Below are positions 16,346 to 24,208 of a stretch of DNA of 24,208 bases, piece after piece; within the stretch, counting starts at the first letter, position 1, and each line of letters opens with the position of its first letter. Made by a program: the position numbers and the translations under genes. The notes under the pieces were generated by a model. It did not search any database, was not told the origin of the DNA, and worked only from the letters and a program-made list of their open reading frames with translations. The DNA comes from Prevotella sp. CAG:1058 (GTDB lineage: Bacteria; Bacteroidota; Bacteroidia; Bacteroidales; Bacteroidaceae), in the NCBI GenBank assembly GCA_000433175.1, contig HF986657.1, forward strand, positions 1 through 24,208, read 5' to 3'.

Positions 16346-17350
16346 TTACTTGTCGCACCAACTTGCTCCACTACGCATTATAAAACTTATCTTCTTACTG
16401 GCCGGAACTGTTGGTTTCTCCCATTTACCGTCACATACAAGTATTGTTACAGGCTCGCCATCAGGTGCATCGTCAACTGCGTCTTGTACGTTGAAATGAG
16501 TACCGCTGCCGTCCGTCGCAACAACCAGATCGTAATGACGGATATAATCTTTCAAGGCTGCAACTTTGCAACCAACAGCATCAGCCAGTAAACCTGCAAC
16601 CAACCGGGCACCGTAAACATTGTAATGGGTATTATCCTGTCTTCCGTCCGGCAGTGAAGCCACTTCACCAGGCTTATACCACATGTGCAACTTTTTAGAT
16701 TGTTCAGGACCCAATTCCTGTTCAAGGTCATGCGTTATTTTATTGGCATCTATGAATGGCACGTTCATTTCTTCTGCAACTTTTCTCGGCGAAACAAGGT
16801 AATCGCCATGCGTATCTACGAGGACATCGCCTTCAACTAGTCCTTTAGACGAGTTATCCCGCTTATCATCGTCCTCGACAGCTGTTTTACTTTCGACAAA
16901 TGCTCGTCTTACAACGCTATTGAACAATACAGGTATTCCTCCCCTTTGCCTCGTCTCTCTTACAAACTTCCTCAGATTGTCATCGAATGTCGAGCCGGGA
17001 ACAGTATGGCGGGCTGTGTCTTTCTTCTCGTCGTTATGTCCGAACTGGATGAACACATAGTCGCCAGGAGTTATCTTGTCAAGTACTTTTTGCCAACGTC
17101 CTTCCGTGATGAAACTTTTTGACGAACGTCCGTTAACGGCATGGTTGTCAATGATAACATCTTCAGTGAAGAAATTCTTTAACATCATCCCCCAGCCTCT
17201 TTCAAGTTTGCCTCCACTGATATCCTTGTTGGCCATTGTAGAATCGCCAATCATGAATATCTTGACCCTGTTTCCTGTCTTGAAAGCAGAGAAAAGAAAC
17301 ACGCAAAAAAACGCCACCAAAACAGTTTTTATCAAACTATTTTTCATCAT
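16346..17350 (-). CDS. Rhamnogalacturonan acetylesterase-like SGNH hydrolase with truncated pectinesterase tail
   Basis: A 334-residue exported protein. A signal peptide (1-26) precedes an SGNH esterase domain (28-265) of the rhamnogalacturonan acetylesterase type (CE12): nucleophile Ser37 in MIGDSTMANKD, oxyanion Gly and Asn in NGRSS and FGHND (103-107), and Asp239/His242 in DNTHYNVYGA. It should remove acetyl groups from pectin-type glycans in the periplasm. Residues 274-334 look like the first 60 residues of a pectin methylesterase (CE8): VVATDGSGTHFNVQDAVDDAP, then VTILVCDGKWEKPTVPASKK. The stop falls where the CE8 barrel should begin, and no continuation follows in any obvious frame. The start codon shares one base with the hisS stop (TGATG), so expression is probably coupled to hisS. 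Confidence 0.85.
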   Translation of the reverse strand: MMKNSLIKTVLVAFFCVFLFSAFKTGNRVKIFMIGDSTMANKDISGGKLERGWGMMLKNFFTEDVIIDNHAVNGRSSKSFITEGRWQKVLDKITPGDYVFIQFGHNDEKKDTARHTVPGSTFDDNLRKFVRETRQRGGIPVLFNSVVRRAFVESKTAVEDDDKRDNSSKGLVEGDVLVDTHGDYLVSPRKVAEEMNVPFIDANKITHDLEQELGPEQSKKLHMWYKPGEVASLPDGRQDNTHYNVYGARLVAGLLADAVGCKVAALKDYIRHYDLVVATDGSGTHFNVQDAVDDAPDGEPVTILVCDGKWEKPTVPASKKISFIMRSGASWCDK

Positions 17351-18714
17351 CAGTTGTTATTTACAATGCTAATAAGCTCATCAGGACTGACAAGATTTTG
17401 CTCGCCCGTTATCATATTCTTCAAAGTAATCTTGCCTTCCTTGATTTCATTCTCACCTGCAAGTGCTACGTATGGTATGCCGTTGCTGTTTGCATAATTC
17501 ATTTGTTTCTTCATCTTGACCGCATCGGGATAAATCTCAGAAGCTATTCCACACGCACGTGCTTTTTGTATTATAGGTAGGCAATATGCGGTTTCCTTGT
17601 CACCAAAATTGATAAACAACAGCTTAGTACCTGTCATGGCGTTTTCCGGATATAAATCAAGTGCGTTTAGAACATCGAAAATTCTGTCTGCACCAAACGA
17701 AATGCCGACACCACTAAGTCCTGGCATGCCGAAAATACCAGTCAGGTTGTCATAACGGCCACCGCCGGTAATACTTCCAATCTGAACATCAAGAGCCTTA
17801 ACTTCAAATATAGCTCCAGTGTAATAATTTAGTCCACGGGCCAAGGTGAGGTCAAGTTGCAACTCATTTTCAAGACCTGCGCCATCAAGAACACCAAATA
17901 TGTAGCGCAATTCCTCAATGCCCTTCTGTCCTATTTCAGAATCTTTGAGCAGACTGCCAATTACATTGAGCTTTTCCTCGTTTGTACCACTCAAAGATAT
18001 TATCGGCTGCAGTTTTTCTATTGCTTCATTGCTTAATCCATCAGCCGCCAACTCGGCATTGACATTATCCAGACCTATTTTGTCAAGCTTGTCAATTGCC
18101 ACTGTTATGTCAACAATCTTGTCAGCCTCTCCTATATATTCGGCGATTCCTGTAAGAATCTTCCTATTGTTTACTTTTATTTGGACACGCACACCGAAAC
18201 GCTTGAACACAGTGTCGACAATCTGCACGAGTTCCACTTCGTTAAGCAAGGAGTCACTTCCAACAACATCGGCATCACACTGGTAGAACTCACGGTAACG
18301 ACCTTTCTGCGGACGGTCTGCACGCCATACAGGTTGTATCTGATAACGCTTGAACGGCATCTGCAATTCATCCCTGTGCATAACTACAAAACGTGCAAAC
18401 GGCACAGTAAGGTCATAACGCAGACCCTTCTCACAAAGTTTGGAAGCAAGATGCAACGAATCAGCATTCAGCAGGTCGTCACGCTCTATCTTACTAAGAT
18501 AATCTCCACTGTTCAAAACTTTAAACAACAACTTATCTCCTTCTTCTCCATATTTTCCAAGCAGAGTCTGCAACGTTTCCATTGCAGGAGTTTCAATCTG
18601 TTTGAATCCATATAAAGCAAAGACAGACCTGATTGTATCAAAGATATAATTCCGCTTTGACATTTCCAACGGAGAAAAGTCACGGGTTCCCTTGGGTATT
18701 GATGGTTTGTTCAT
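17350..18714 (-). CDS. hisS: Histidyl-tRNA synthetase
   Basis: A 454-residue class II synthetase that charges tRNA-His. Motif 1 region lies near [15 protein letters not shown] (8-21), the DLTVPFAR loop at 101-108, motif 2 at 121-147 ([20 protein letters not shown]), the histidine-binding [15 protein letters not shown] in the second half, and motif 3 in [11 protein letters not shown]. The C-terminal anticodon domain begins near [11 protein letters not shown]. Length is normal. It lies 123 nt downstream of purA; no promoter consensus was seen in this gap, but an inverted repeat may attenuate read-through. Its stop overlaps the esterase start by one base. Confidence 0.97.
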   Translation of the reverse strand: MNKPSIPKGTRDFSPLEMSKRNYIFDTIRSVFALYGFKQIETPAMETLQTLLGKYGEEGDKLLFKVLNSGDYLSKIERDDLLNADSLHLASKLCEKGLRYDLTVPFARFVVMHRDELQMPFKRYQIQPVWRADRPQKGRYREFYQCDADVVGSDSLLNEVELVQIVDTVFKRFGVRVQIKVNNRKILTGIAEYIGEADKIVDITVAIDKLDKIGLDNVNAELAADGLSNEAIEKLQPIISLSGTNEEKLNVIGSLLKDSEIGQKGIEELRYIFGVLDGAGLENELQLDLTLARGLNYYTGAIFEVKALDVQIGSITGGGRYDNLTGIFGMPGLSGVGISFGADRIFDVLNALDLYPENAMTGTKLLFINFGDKETAYCLPIIQKARACGIASEIYPDAVKMKKQMNYANSNGIPYVALAGENEIKEGKITLKNMITGEQNLVSPDELISIVNNN

Positions 18715-18750
18715 TTTTGTTCAATTGTGAGTTGATAAATTAAAGAAATT

Positions 18751-18797
18751 AGAGAAGTTAAAGACGTCTCGATGATTAATAAGTCTTTAACTTCTCT
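18751..18797 (-). terminator. 15-bp perfect inverted repeat between purA and hisS
   Basis: AGAGAAGTTAAAGAC (18751-18765) pairs with its exact complement at 18783-18797 across 17 nt. In the minus direction it is followed by AATTTCTTTAATTT, a mediocre U-rich tail. It could be an intra-operon attenuator. It resembles the 824-890 repeat in arm length and in TTAA-rich content. Confidence 0.6.
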
Positions 18798-18837
18798 CGT
18801 ATTACGGCTAAGCCATTACTAAAACCGTACAATTATA

Positions 18838-20112
18838 TTACTTTCTGACTATTGTCTGTTCACGGTCTGGACCTATGGAAATGATTTTGATAGGCGTATC
18901 CAACTCTGCCTCAAGGAACTTGATATAATTAACGAATTCCTCTGGGAAATCTTCTTCACACGTCATTTTTGTCATATCCGTGTTCCAGCCCTTAAGCTCT
19001 TTATAAACAGGCTCAATGCCGGTTTCTATATCATAAGGAAAGTCTGTTAACAACTGACCGTCACGCTTATATGCGACACAAGCCTTAATTGTTGCAAAGT
19101 TGTCAAGAACATCGCTCTTCATCATTATAAGTTGTGTGACTCCGTTCACCATTATCGCATAACGAAGGGCTACTAAGTCTATCCATCCGCATCTGCGCTC
19201 GCGTCCTGTAACAGCTCCATATTCATGTCCGAGCCTGCGTATTTCCGCACCTGTCTCGTCGAACAGCTCTGTCGGGAAAGGTCCGGAACCAACACGCGTA
19301 CAATATGCCTTCATTATTCCGTACACTTCACCTATTTTGTTAGGGCCGACACCAAGTCCTACGCATGCTCCGGCACAAATTGTATTTGATGACGTTACAA
19401 ACGGATAGCTACCGAAATCAACATCAAGCATCGTTCCCTGGGCACCCTCACACAATATCGTCTTACCCTCCTTAAGAGCCTTATTGATTACATGTTCGGA
19501 ATCAATTATGTTGAACTGGCGGATGAAATCAATTCCTTCCATCCATTTTTTCTCTACTTCGGTAATATCATAATCTGTGTATCCCAACGACTTGAGTATG
19601 CTCTCATGGCGCGCTTTGTGAGCTGCGTATTTTTCATTGAAGTTATCAAAAATATCACCTACACGCAAACCGTTGCGGGAAACTTTATCCGTATACGTAG
19701 GTCCGATGCCCTTACCTGTCGTGCCGACCTTGGCTTTACCCTTCGCTTGTTCGTAAGCAGCATCAAGCAACCGGTGTGTCGGCATAATCAGATGTGCCTT
19801 TTTGGAAATATACAGTCTTTCTTTCAATGAATGCCCGCTTTTCTCCAATTCCTTGGCTTCGTCCATAAAAAGGTCAGGTGCCAACACGACACCATTTCCT
19901 ATGACGTTAACCTTACCACCTTGGAATATACCGGAAGGAATGCTTCTTAACACATATTTTTCCCCTTCAAACTCAAGAGTATGTCCTGCATTCGGTCCAC
20001 CTTGGAACCTGGCGATGACATCATATCCGGGGGTAAGCACGTCGACAACTTTACCTTTGCCTTCGTCTCCCCACTGTAAACCCAACAAAACGTCTATTTT
20101 GCCTTTTTCCAT
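18838..20112 (-). CDS. purA: Adenylosuccinate synthetase
   Basis: A 424-residue enzyme that joins IMP and aspartate using GTP, the first committed step to AMP. It has the N-terminal GTP loop GDEGKGK (15-21) with catalytic Asp16, GGPNAGHT (38-45) with His44, TTGKGIGPTYTDK, CEGAQGTMLDVDFG, RVGSGPFPTE and the GRERRCGWID segment. Length is normal. It starts 25 nt after the stop of the Fur-family gene, so the two are probably cotranscribed, with hisS downstream. Confidence 0.97.
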   Translation of the reverse strand: MEKGKIDVLLGLQWGDEGKGKVVDVLTPGYDVIARFQGGPNAGHTLEFEGEKYVLRSIPSGIFQGGKVNVIGNGVVLAPDLFMDEAKELEKSGHSLKERLYISKKAHLIMPTHRLLDAAYEQAKGKAKVGTTGKGIGPTYTDKVSRNGLRVGDIFDNFNEKYAAHKARHESILKSLGYTDYDITEVEKKWMEGIDFIRQFNIIDSEHVINKALKEGKTILCEGAQGTMLDVDFGSYPFVTSSNTICAGACVGLGVGPNKIGEVYGIMKAYCTRVGSGPFPTELFDETGAEIRRLGHEYGAVTGRERRCGWIDLVALRYAIMVNGVTQLIMMKSDVLDNFATIKACVAYKRDGQLLTDFPYDIETGIEPVYKELKGWNTDMTKMTCEEDFPEEFVNYIKFLEAELDTPIKIISIGPDREQTIVRK

Positions 20113-20137
20113 AATATAAAAAATGTGTTTATTCTTA

Positions 20138-20611
20138 TCAGCAATTAGTAGTCTCTTTTTTCTTTTGGCGTGTCAACATGCCCAAACAAGTACTGCATAT
20201 TCCATAAATACAGACGGAATAACTCTCCTTACGGAAACGCTTCAAATGCACACGCTCAAAGACTTCATCAACTTCGGGCAATCTAACTTCTGTTATCTTA
20301 CCACAGACTGTGCATATCTGCGTACACAACTTATCTGCATAAACAACCTTGTATCTCATACCCTCCTGCATGCGGACACACTCTATAAGGTGTAAATCCA
20401 TCAGCAGCTTCATTGTGTTGTACAATGTTGCCCTACATACAGGAAAGTTCATTTCTGACAACTTACCATCCAAATCTTGTATCGAGAAATAAGAGCTAAA
20501 ACCATACACTGCTTCAAGCACAGCAAAGCGTTCTGGTGTCTTACGGCACTTATTATGTTCCAGATATCCGCTCAATACTTGTTTAGCTGAATCATAAGAA
20601 TTAGCTTTCAT
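20138..20611 (-). CDS. Fur-family regulator lacking sensor-site histidines
   Basis: A 157-residue Fur-fold protein. The ATG at 20611 is preferred to an in-frame TTG at 20620. A winged helix covers about 10-85 with recognition helix VCRATLYNTMKLL (58-70). The dimerisation domain keeps the structural zinc cysteines C100/C103 (CTVC) and C139/C142 (CSTC). The metal-sensing ligands are gone: the residue aligned with His33 of Escherichia coli Fur is Tyr41, the HHHDH stretch is DKLCT (93-97), and the His of YGHC is Ile138. It may be a constitutive or non-metal-responsive repressor. It stands 25 nt before purA, so it might regulate purA or itself; no operator was identified. Orthology to Fur, Zur or PerR cannot be assigned. 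Confidence 0.88.
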   Translation of the reverse strand: MKANSYDSAKQVLSGYLEHNKCRKTPERFAVLEAVYGFSSYFSIQDLDGKLSEMNFPVCRATLYNTMKLLMDLHLIECVRMQEGMRYKVVYADKLCTQICTVCGKITEVRLPEVDEVFERVHLKRFRKESYSVCIYGICSTCLGMLTRQKKKETTNC

Positions 20612-20635
20612 TTCATACAAGGCATATTGTTTCTA

Positions 20636-20643
20636 CAAAAGTA
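20636..20643 (-). promoter_or_regulatory. -7 box of the fur-purA operon
   Basis: The minus-strand TACTTTTG (20643-20636) matches TAnnTTTG; the predicted start is about 18 nt before the ATG at 20611. A TTTG at the expected -33 distance is absent. Confidence 0.45.
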
Positions 20644-20675
20644 CAACAATTTTTCCGTATAAACGGTTGGTTGTG

Positions 20676-21296
20676 TCAAAAAATATCCAAATCATATGTC
20701 TTAAATGCCGATTTCATTATCCGCATGTGCGTATCGTTCATTCCACCGAAACGTCGGACGGCATTACTAACAGTATGGCGTACAATCGTATCAGCACCAT
20801 CATACGTTGCCTGGGCTTGATCAATAAACTCATTTATTTCACGTTCTTCAAGCTCAACACCTTTTGCAAACAACCGCGCCAAAACATTATAGCCACACAA
20901 CAACACAAGTGTCTGTTCTGAGGATATCCACTTAAATGCCAAATCTTTAGCATCTGGTACATATTGAAACAGATTAAAAGCTGACATCTCAGCAATTTCC
21001 TGGTTTTGTATCTGACTTACCCAAAGCTCGACTAAATCGAACTTCATCTGTAGCGCCGGCATTATCAGCGTTGCTAATATTTTGCATTCCCTAATGTCTT
21101 CCTTCCACAATTCGATTGCAAGGTCGTAATCCTTGCCATATCGAGCAGCAATCGATTTTAATTCAGGAAGTCCGATGCCCCAATTTATCTTGTACCCAAG
21201 TCCCTTCTCACGCATTGACTGGGATACGACACCGTTCATATACAACCTGAAGCAGCTCTTGATCTCTTTTACTTTATCTTGTATATTTCCTTCCAT
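20676..21296 (-). CDS. AlkD-like DNA alkylation repair family protein
   Basis: A 206-residue all-helical protein resembling the HEAT-like-repeat DNA alkylation repair family. The most telling segment is GLPELKSIAARYGKDYDLAIELW followed by REC-KILATLIMP (about 42-80), which is the family's typical arrangement. AlkD of Bacillus cereus removes alkylated bases with an Asp and two Trp residues; I could not place clear equivalents here, so glycosylase activity is uncertain and a DNA-binding-only role is possible. It is cytoplasmic. It starts 4 nt after the DPP III stop and is certainly in the same transcript. Confidence 0.75.
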   Translation of the reverse strand: MEGNIQDKVKEIKSCFRLYMNGVVSQSMREKGLGYKINWGIGLPELKSIAARYGKDYDLAIELWKEDIRECKILATLIMPALQMKFDLVELWVSQIQNQEIAEMSAFNLFQYVPDAKDLAFKWISSEQTLVLLCGYNVLARLFAKGVELEEREINEFIDQAQATYDGADTIVRHTVSNAVRRFGGMNDTHMRIMKSAFKTYDLDIF

Positions 21297-21300
21297 TGCT

Positions 21301-23253
21301 TCAAATCAAAGTCGAGTATATCTTACTGTAACGCAACATCTGATGCTCATAAGTCTCCGAATAGTCGACTTTAATATCAATGATATTATTGGCATCGTCC
21401 ATAATAGGAACAAGAATTGGATTTATGAAACCTTTATAAGGCGGAATACCAAGTTTGCCGTATCTTTCCAAGATCTCGTAATGCAACTCACCGTCCACCT
21501 TGACGGCATACTTCTCAACCAAACTTCTTGCCGCCTCAAAGTCGCCTTCACTCTTTATGCGCTGTACCTCGGCAAGCAATATACCAAAAAGACTTCTAAG
21601 TTTATCATAGTCGTTTATACGTACATAAGTCTTACCTCCGGTGTTTACAAGTTCAACGACATTTTCATCTCTACCATTTTCATAGCACCAACGTGCAATA
21701 AGAGCACGGTCGCGCATATGCGCTTCCTCTATATTGCATCCTTTCTTTATTCTCGCAAGCTGGGTCATCAGTCCATTCATCATATAAGAATAATACCCAG
21801 CCTTATAAGCGTCCTTATCCGGTAAAAGTCCCAACTCCAACATCTTCTCGTCTGCCACGAAATAAAGTCCGAACAAGTCCGCACGTGCTTCCTCTATCGT
21901 ATTACCATAAGCCTTAAGTGCGTCAGGATCTGTTCCAGGTGCCAGCTGCCCACTGCCATGTCCGAGGCACTCATGCAAGTCGGTATGTATTATGTCGCAC
22001 AAGTCGCCATACTTATCAATAAGTTCTTTTGTCGAACCGTCTATTACGAACTCTTCATCAAAACCATTGCCTCGTGCCGCCTCATTATACGCATTTATTA
22101 TGTTACTTATAGTAACACTCTTGCTGCCGTAACGGGCTCTTATCCAATCTGCATTAGGAAGATTAATTCCTATTGCGGTAGAAGGGTATTCGCCACCGCC
22201 CAACATTGCGGCACAAATCACATTTGCTGATACACCATTTACTTGTTTCTTCCTGAATTTTGGGTCAATGGGCGAATGGTCTTCAAACCATTGGGCATTA
22301 TCGCTTATAAGACGTGTACGACATGTACCTTCAATGTCACGATATTCCACTAATCCTTCCCACGTACCCTTCAGTCCAAGCGGATCGTCATAAACTTCGA
22401 TAAAGCCATTTATGAAATCAATTAACGAATCGCCTTCAGAAACCCATTCAATACAATAGTTGTTGAACACACGCAAATCGCCCGTTTCATAAAAATCAAT
22501 CAACAACTCTATCACTTTACGTTGCCTGTCGTTTTCTGCTAGCTCATGAGCTTTGCCAAGCCAGAACACAATTTTTTTAATAGCAATAGAATATTTACCA
22601 TTGGCATTCCAAATATTCTCCTTGATGATACCACCGTCCTTCATTATGTCCGTATTTAAACCGTATGACAGCGGTTCATCATCGTTCACATCCTTAATTG
22701 AAGCATAGTAGTCTTCAACGTCTTTTTGACTTACTCCGTCATAGAAATTACACGCCGACGATTTGACCAAGTCTACACCATCCTTTTTACAGACTTTTAC
22801 AGGCATAACTTCCGGATTGAATATCACAGGCAACAATTCATCACACAACCCGTCAACCGTCATGCCTGACAAGGGCAAAAGGCCGGCGTCAACAGATTTT
22901 ACAGCATCGATAAAGAAACTCTCCGAAAATCCAGGCTCAAACTTGTCACAACCATAATGATGATATATGCCACTGGCAAACCAGACACGTTTAAGATAGA
23001 CCTCAAATGCCTTGAAGTCGGATATGGTGCGGTCGCCTTTGTAATCAATGTATATAGCCTCGAGCGTTTTGCGTATTTTAAGATTGTACTTACCAAACTG
23101 GTCAAACGTTATGTCACGTCCGAATAGCGTGGCCTGTGACAAACAATACACTAATTTTTTTTGACGCAACGAAAGCCTGTCAAAACCGTCAAGACGGTAT
23201 CTCAGCATCTGTATGTCTGCAAAACGTTGCTCTGTATATTTGAAATCTGCCAT
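21301..23253 (-). CDS. Dipeptidyl-peptidase III (family M49)
   Basis: A 650-residue zinc exopeptidase that releases dipeptides from peptide N-termini. The two M49 motifs are complete: HECLGH (427-432) supplies two zinc His and the catalytic Glu428, and EEARAD (454-459) supplies the third ligand. HECLGH with Cys in place of the animal Leu is the form I recall for the Bacteroides enzyme. The N-terminal half (1-300) is α-helical. No signal peptide is seen, so it acts in the cytosol on imported or internal peptides. It lies between an AraC-type regulator (50 nt upstream) and the AlkD-like gene (4 nt downstream). Confidence 0.95.
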   Translation of the reverse strand: MADFKYTEQRFADIQMLRYRLDGFDRLSLRQKKLVYCLSQATLFGRDITFDQFGKYNLKIRKTLEAIYIDYKGDRTISDFKAFEVYLKRVWFASGIYHHYGCDKFEPGFSESFFIDAVKSVDAGLLPLSGMTVDGLCDELLPVIFNPEVMPVKVCKKDGVDLVKSSACNFYDGVSQKDVEDYYASIKDVNDDEPLSYGLNTDIMKDGGIIKENIWNANGKYSIAIKKIVFWLGKAHELAENDRQRKVIELLIDFYETGDLRVFNNYCIEWVSEGDSLIDFINGFIEVYDDPLGLKGTWEGLVEYRDIEGTCRTRLISDNAQWFEDHSPIDPKFRKKQVNGVSANVICAAMLGGGEYPSTAIGINLPNADWIRARYGSKSVTISNIINAYNEAARGNGFDEEFVIDGSTKELIDKYGDLCDIIHTDLHECLGHGSGQLAPGTDPDALKAYGNTIEEARADLFGLYFVADEKMLELGLLPDKDAYKAGYYSYMMNGLMTQLARIKKGCNIEEAHMRDRALIARWCYENGRDENVVELVNTGGKTYVRINDYDKLRSLFGILLAEVQRIKSEGDFEAARSLVEKYAVKVDGELHYEILERYGKLGIPPYKGFINPILVPIMDDANNIIDIKVDYSETYEHQMLRYSKIYSTLI

Positions 23254-23303
23254 AGTCTGTTAAAATTATTCAGCAATATCGACTGTCAAACTGCAATAAT
23301 GTG

Positions 23304-23741
23304 TCAATCAACATTTCCTGCACTATCGGCATCACCTCCATCCAACTTGTATTGCTTAGGAGTTATGCCTGTATATTTATAGAAAGCCGCATAAAACGAT
23401 TGCCTGTTGGAAAAACCCACCATGTCGCTTATCTCTTCCATTTTAAGATTATCGTACCGTTTGTCTTTAAGTATCGTCTTGGCATACTCTATCCTATTCT
23501 TATTGACGAACGACGAATAGTTCATGTCGAAACAAACACTTACCACGGCTGATATGTAACGCGTATTTGTATGTAAATCATCAGCCAGTCGCTTAGCCGA
23601 ATATTCCTTATCCTTAAACTTCTTCTTCTTTACCAAAACGTTTACGATTTTACCCTTCAACTCGTTCATAAGTTTAGGGTTCACCAACGAACGGTATGCA
23701 GCCTCTTTCCTTTCTGTTAAATTAACATTATATTTACTCAT
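23304..23741 (-). CDS. Small AraC-type DNA-binding protein
   Basis: A 145-residue regulator that consists almost entirely of an AraC/XylS DNA-binding domain. The first helix-turn-helix lies at about 48-95 (YSAKRLADDLHTNTRYISAVV). The second lies at 98-131 and contains the family signature ISDMVGFSNRQSFYAAFYKYTGITPKQYK. There is no ligand-binding or sensor domain; the first 40 residues are basic and helical. The ATG at 23741 is chosen because GGGAG lies about 8 nt upstream; an in-frame TTG at 23756 would put this Shine-Dalgarno inside the gene. It is the first gene of the DPP III cluster and may control it. The short C-terminal tail is acidic. Confidence 0.85.
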   Translation of the reverse strand: MSKYNVNLTERKEAAYRSLVNPKLMNELKGKIVNVLVKKKKFKDKEYSAKRLADDLHTNTRYISAVVSVCFDMNYSSFVNKNRIEYAKTILKDKRYDNLKMEEISDMVGFSNRQSFYAAFYKYTGITPKQYKLDGGDADSAGNVD

Positions 23742-23790
23742 TCTATTATCTCCCAAATCTAATCTTTTTACTTAAAAAACGGCAAAACAA

Positions 23791-23822
23791 ACGAGAAGTA
23801 AGCGTATAAATGCCCTTCTCGT
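23791..23822 (-). terminator. Terminator-like hairpin in the leader of the AraC-type gene
   Basis: An 8-bp stem (ACGAGAAG 23791-23798 with CTTCTCGT 23815-23822) has a 16-nt loop. On the minus strand it is followed by TTGTTTTGCCGTTTTTT. It lies between the predicted transcription start and the start codon at 23741, so it may attenuate the operon. Confidence 0.5.
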
Positions 23823-23844
23823 ACATTTTGGTTTTACCTACTTG

Positions 23845-23852
23845 CAAAGGTA
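23845..23852 (-). promoter_or_regulatory. -7 box of the AraC/DPP III/AlkD cluster
   Basis: The minus-strand TACCTTTGC (ending 23844) is a full match to TAnnTTTGC. No TTTG is found 19 nt upstream. The predicted leader is about 97 nt and contains the terminator-like hairpin. Confidence 0.5.
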
Positions 23853-24208
23853 GTATTTTTTCAATAAACATTGCTATATTTTTTCATTTTTAATAATAAT
23901 TGAATTTGGTAAGTCAATATAACCGATGAAGTAACACATTTGCAAATATGGAAAAAAGTGATGATAATTTGCATATAATAAAACGATATAAACCTAAAAT
24001 AAAAAAATTTAGACATTGTTCCACAGGGTTAAGTTTATCACCATTTTCAACTAACAATCAGGCACATATACACAAAAACCACATGAATACTAAATTTGCG
24101 ATTTTTATTATTACCCCACAAATATGCAAAATGTTCCCAACACACGATAAAAAACATTTTATACAAAAAATAGGCTCTAGTTAATTATACCGTTGCAAAC
24201 TTGACATT
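23853..24208. other. AT-rich stretch without a convincing gene
   Basis: These 356 bases are AT-rich. The longest reading frame (plus, 23948-24184, 78 codons) has no ribosome-binding site, no recognisable motif and a composition typical of translated noncoding DNA. No tRNA, repeat array or strong hairpin was seen. Confidence 0.5.

Noticed and set aside
23948..24184. A 78-codon plus-strand reading frame near the right end
   Set aside because: No ribosome-binding site, no full promoter, no recognisable domain, and AT-rich composition typical of noncoding DNA.

Overview
The window looks like chromosomal DNA of an anaerobic Bacteroidota, most likely a Prevotella-type Bacteroidales. The evidence is the repeated Bacteroidota promoter signature (TTTG, about 19 nt, TAnnTTTG), the scarcity of Shine-Dalgarno sequences, and the gene content: a FimB/Mfa2-like lipoprotein, a C69 peptidase, a DPP III with the HECLGH motif, a GHL10-type glycosidase and a pectin-related esterase. 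No tRNA, rRNA, CRISPR array, insertion sequence or phage gene was recognised.

Region 1 (1-5230, minus strand) is a thiamine operon read leftward from a consensus promoter through a TPP riboswitch. The order is a thiD-thiE fusion, thiC, a Thi4-type thiazole synthase and a second ThiE/TenI-like gene. ThiG, ThiS, ThiF and ThiH are absent; Thi4 carries His where the suicidal eukaryotic enzyme carries its sulfur-donating Cys, so the thiazole is probably made from free sulfide. A tandem 22-nt palindromic repeat lies at the 3' end.

Region 2 (5385-11492, minus strand) holds a FimB/Mfa2-like surface lipoprotein with a gene-free, AT-rich, inverted-repeat-bearing upstream region. It is followed by an M23 peptidase plus C69 peptidase pair with its own terminator, and nadC, which closes NAD synthesis from quinolinate.

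Region 3 (11633-16153, plus strand) starts at a pair of divergent promoters that physically overlap, one for nadC and one for a secreted GHL10 glycosidase. Next comes a translationally coupled pair, a class I aminotransferase and a LolC/E-like permease, closed by a strong bidirectional terminator. Two more copies of the 22-nt repeat follow.

Region 4 (16346-20643, minus strand) reads fur-like, purA, hisS and a rhamnogalacturonan-acetylesterase-like gene. The esterase gene ends inside what looks like the beginning of a pectin methylesterase domain. The Fur homologue keeps the structural Cys4 zinc site but has lost the sensor histidines.

Region 5 (20676-23852, minus strand) is an AraC-type regulator, dipeptidyl-peptidase III and AlkD-like cluster. 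The last 350 bases hold no convincing gene.

I found no wholly new multi-gene system. The observations most worth following are the Thi4-based thiamine operon, the 22-nt repeat family at two gene ends, the sensor-less Fur next to purA, the truncated esterase-pectinesterase fusion and the overlapping promoters.
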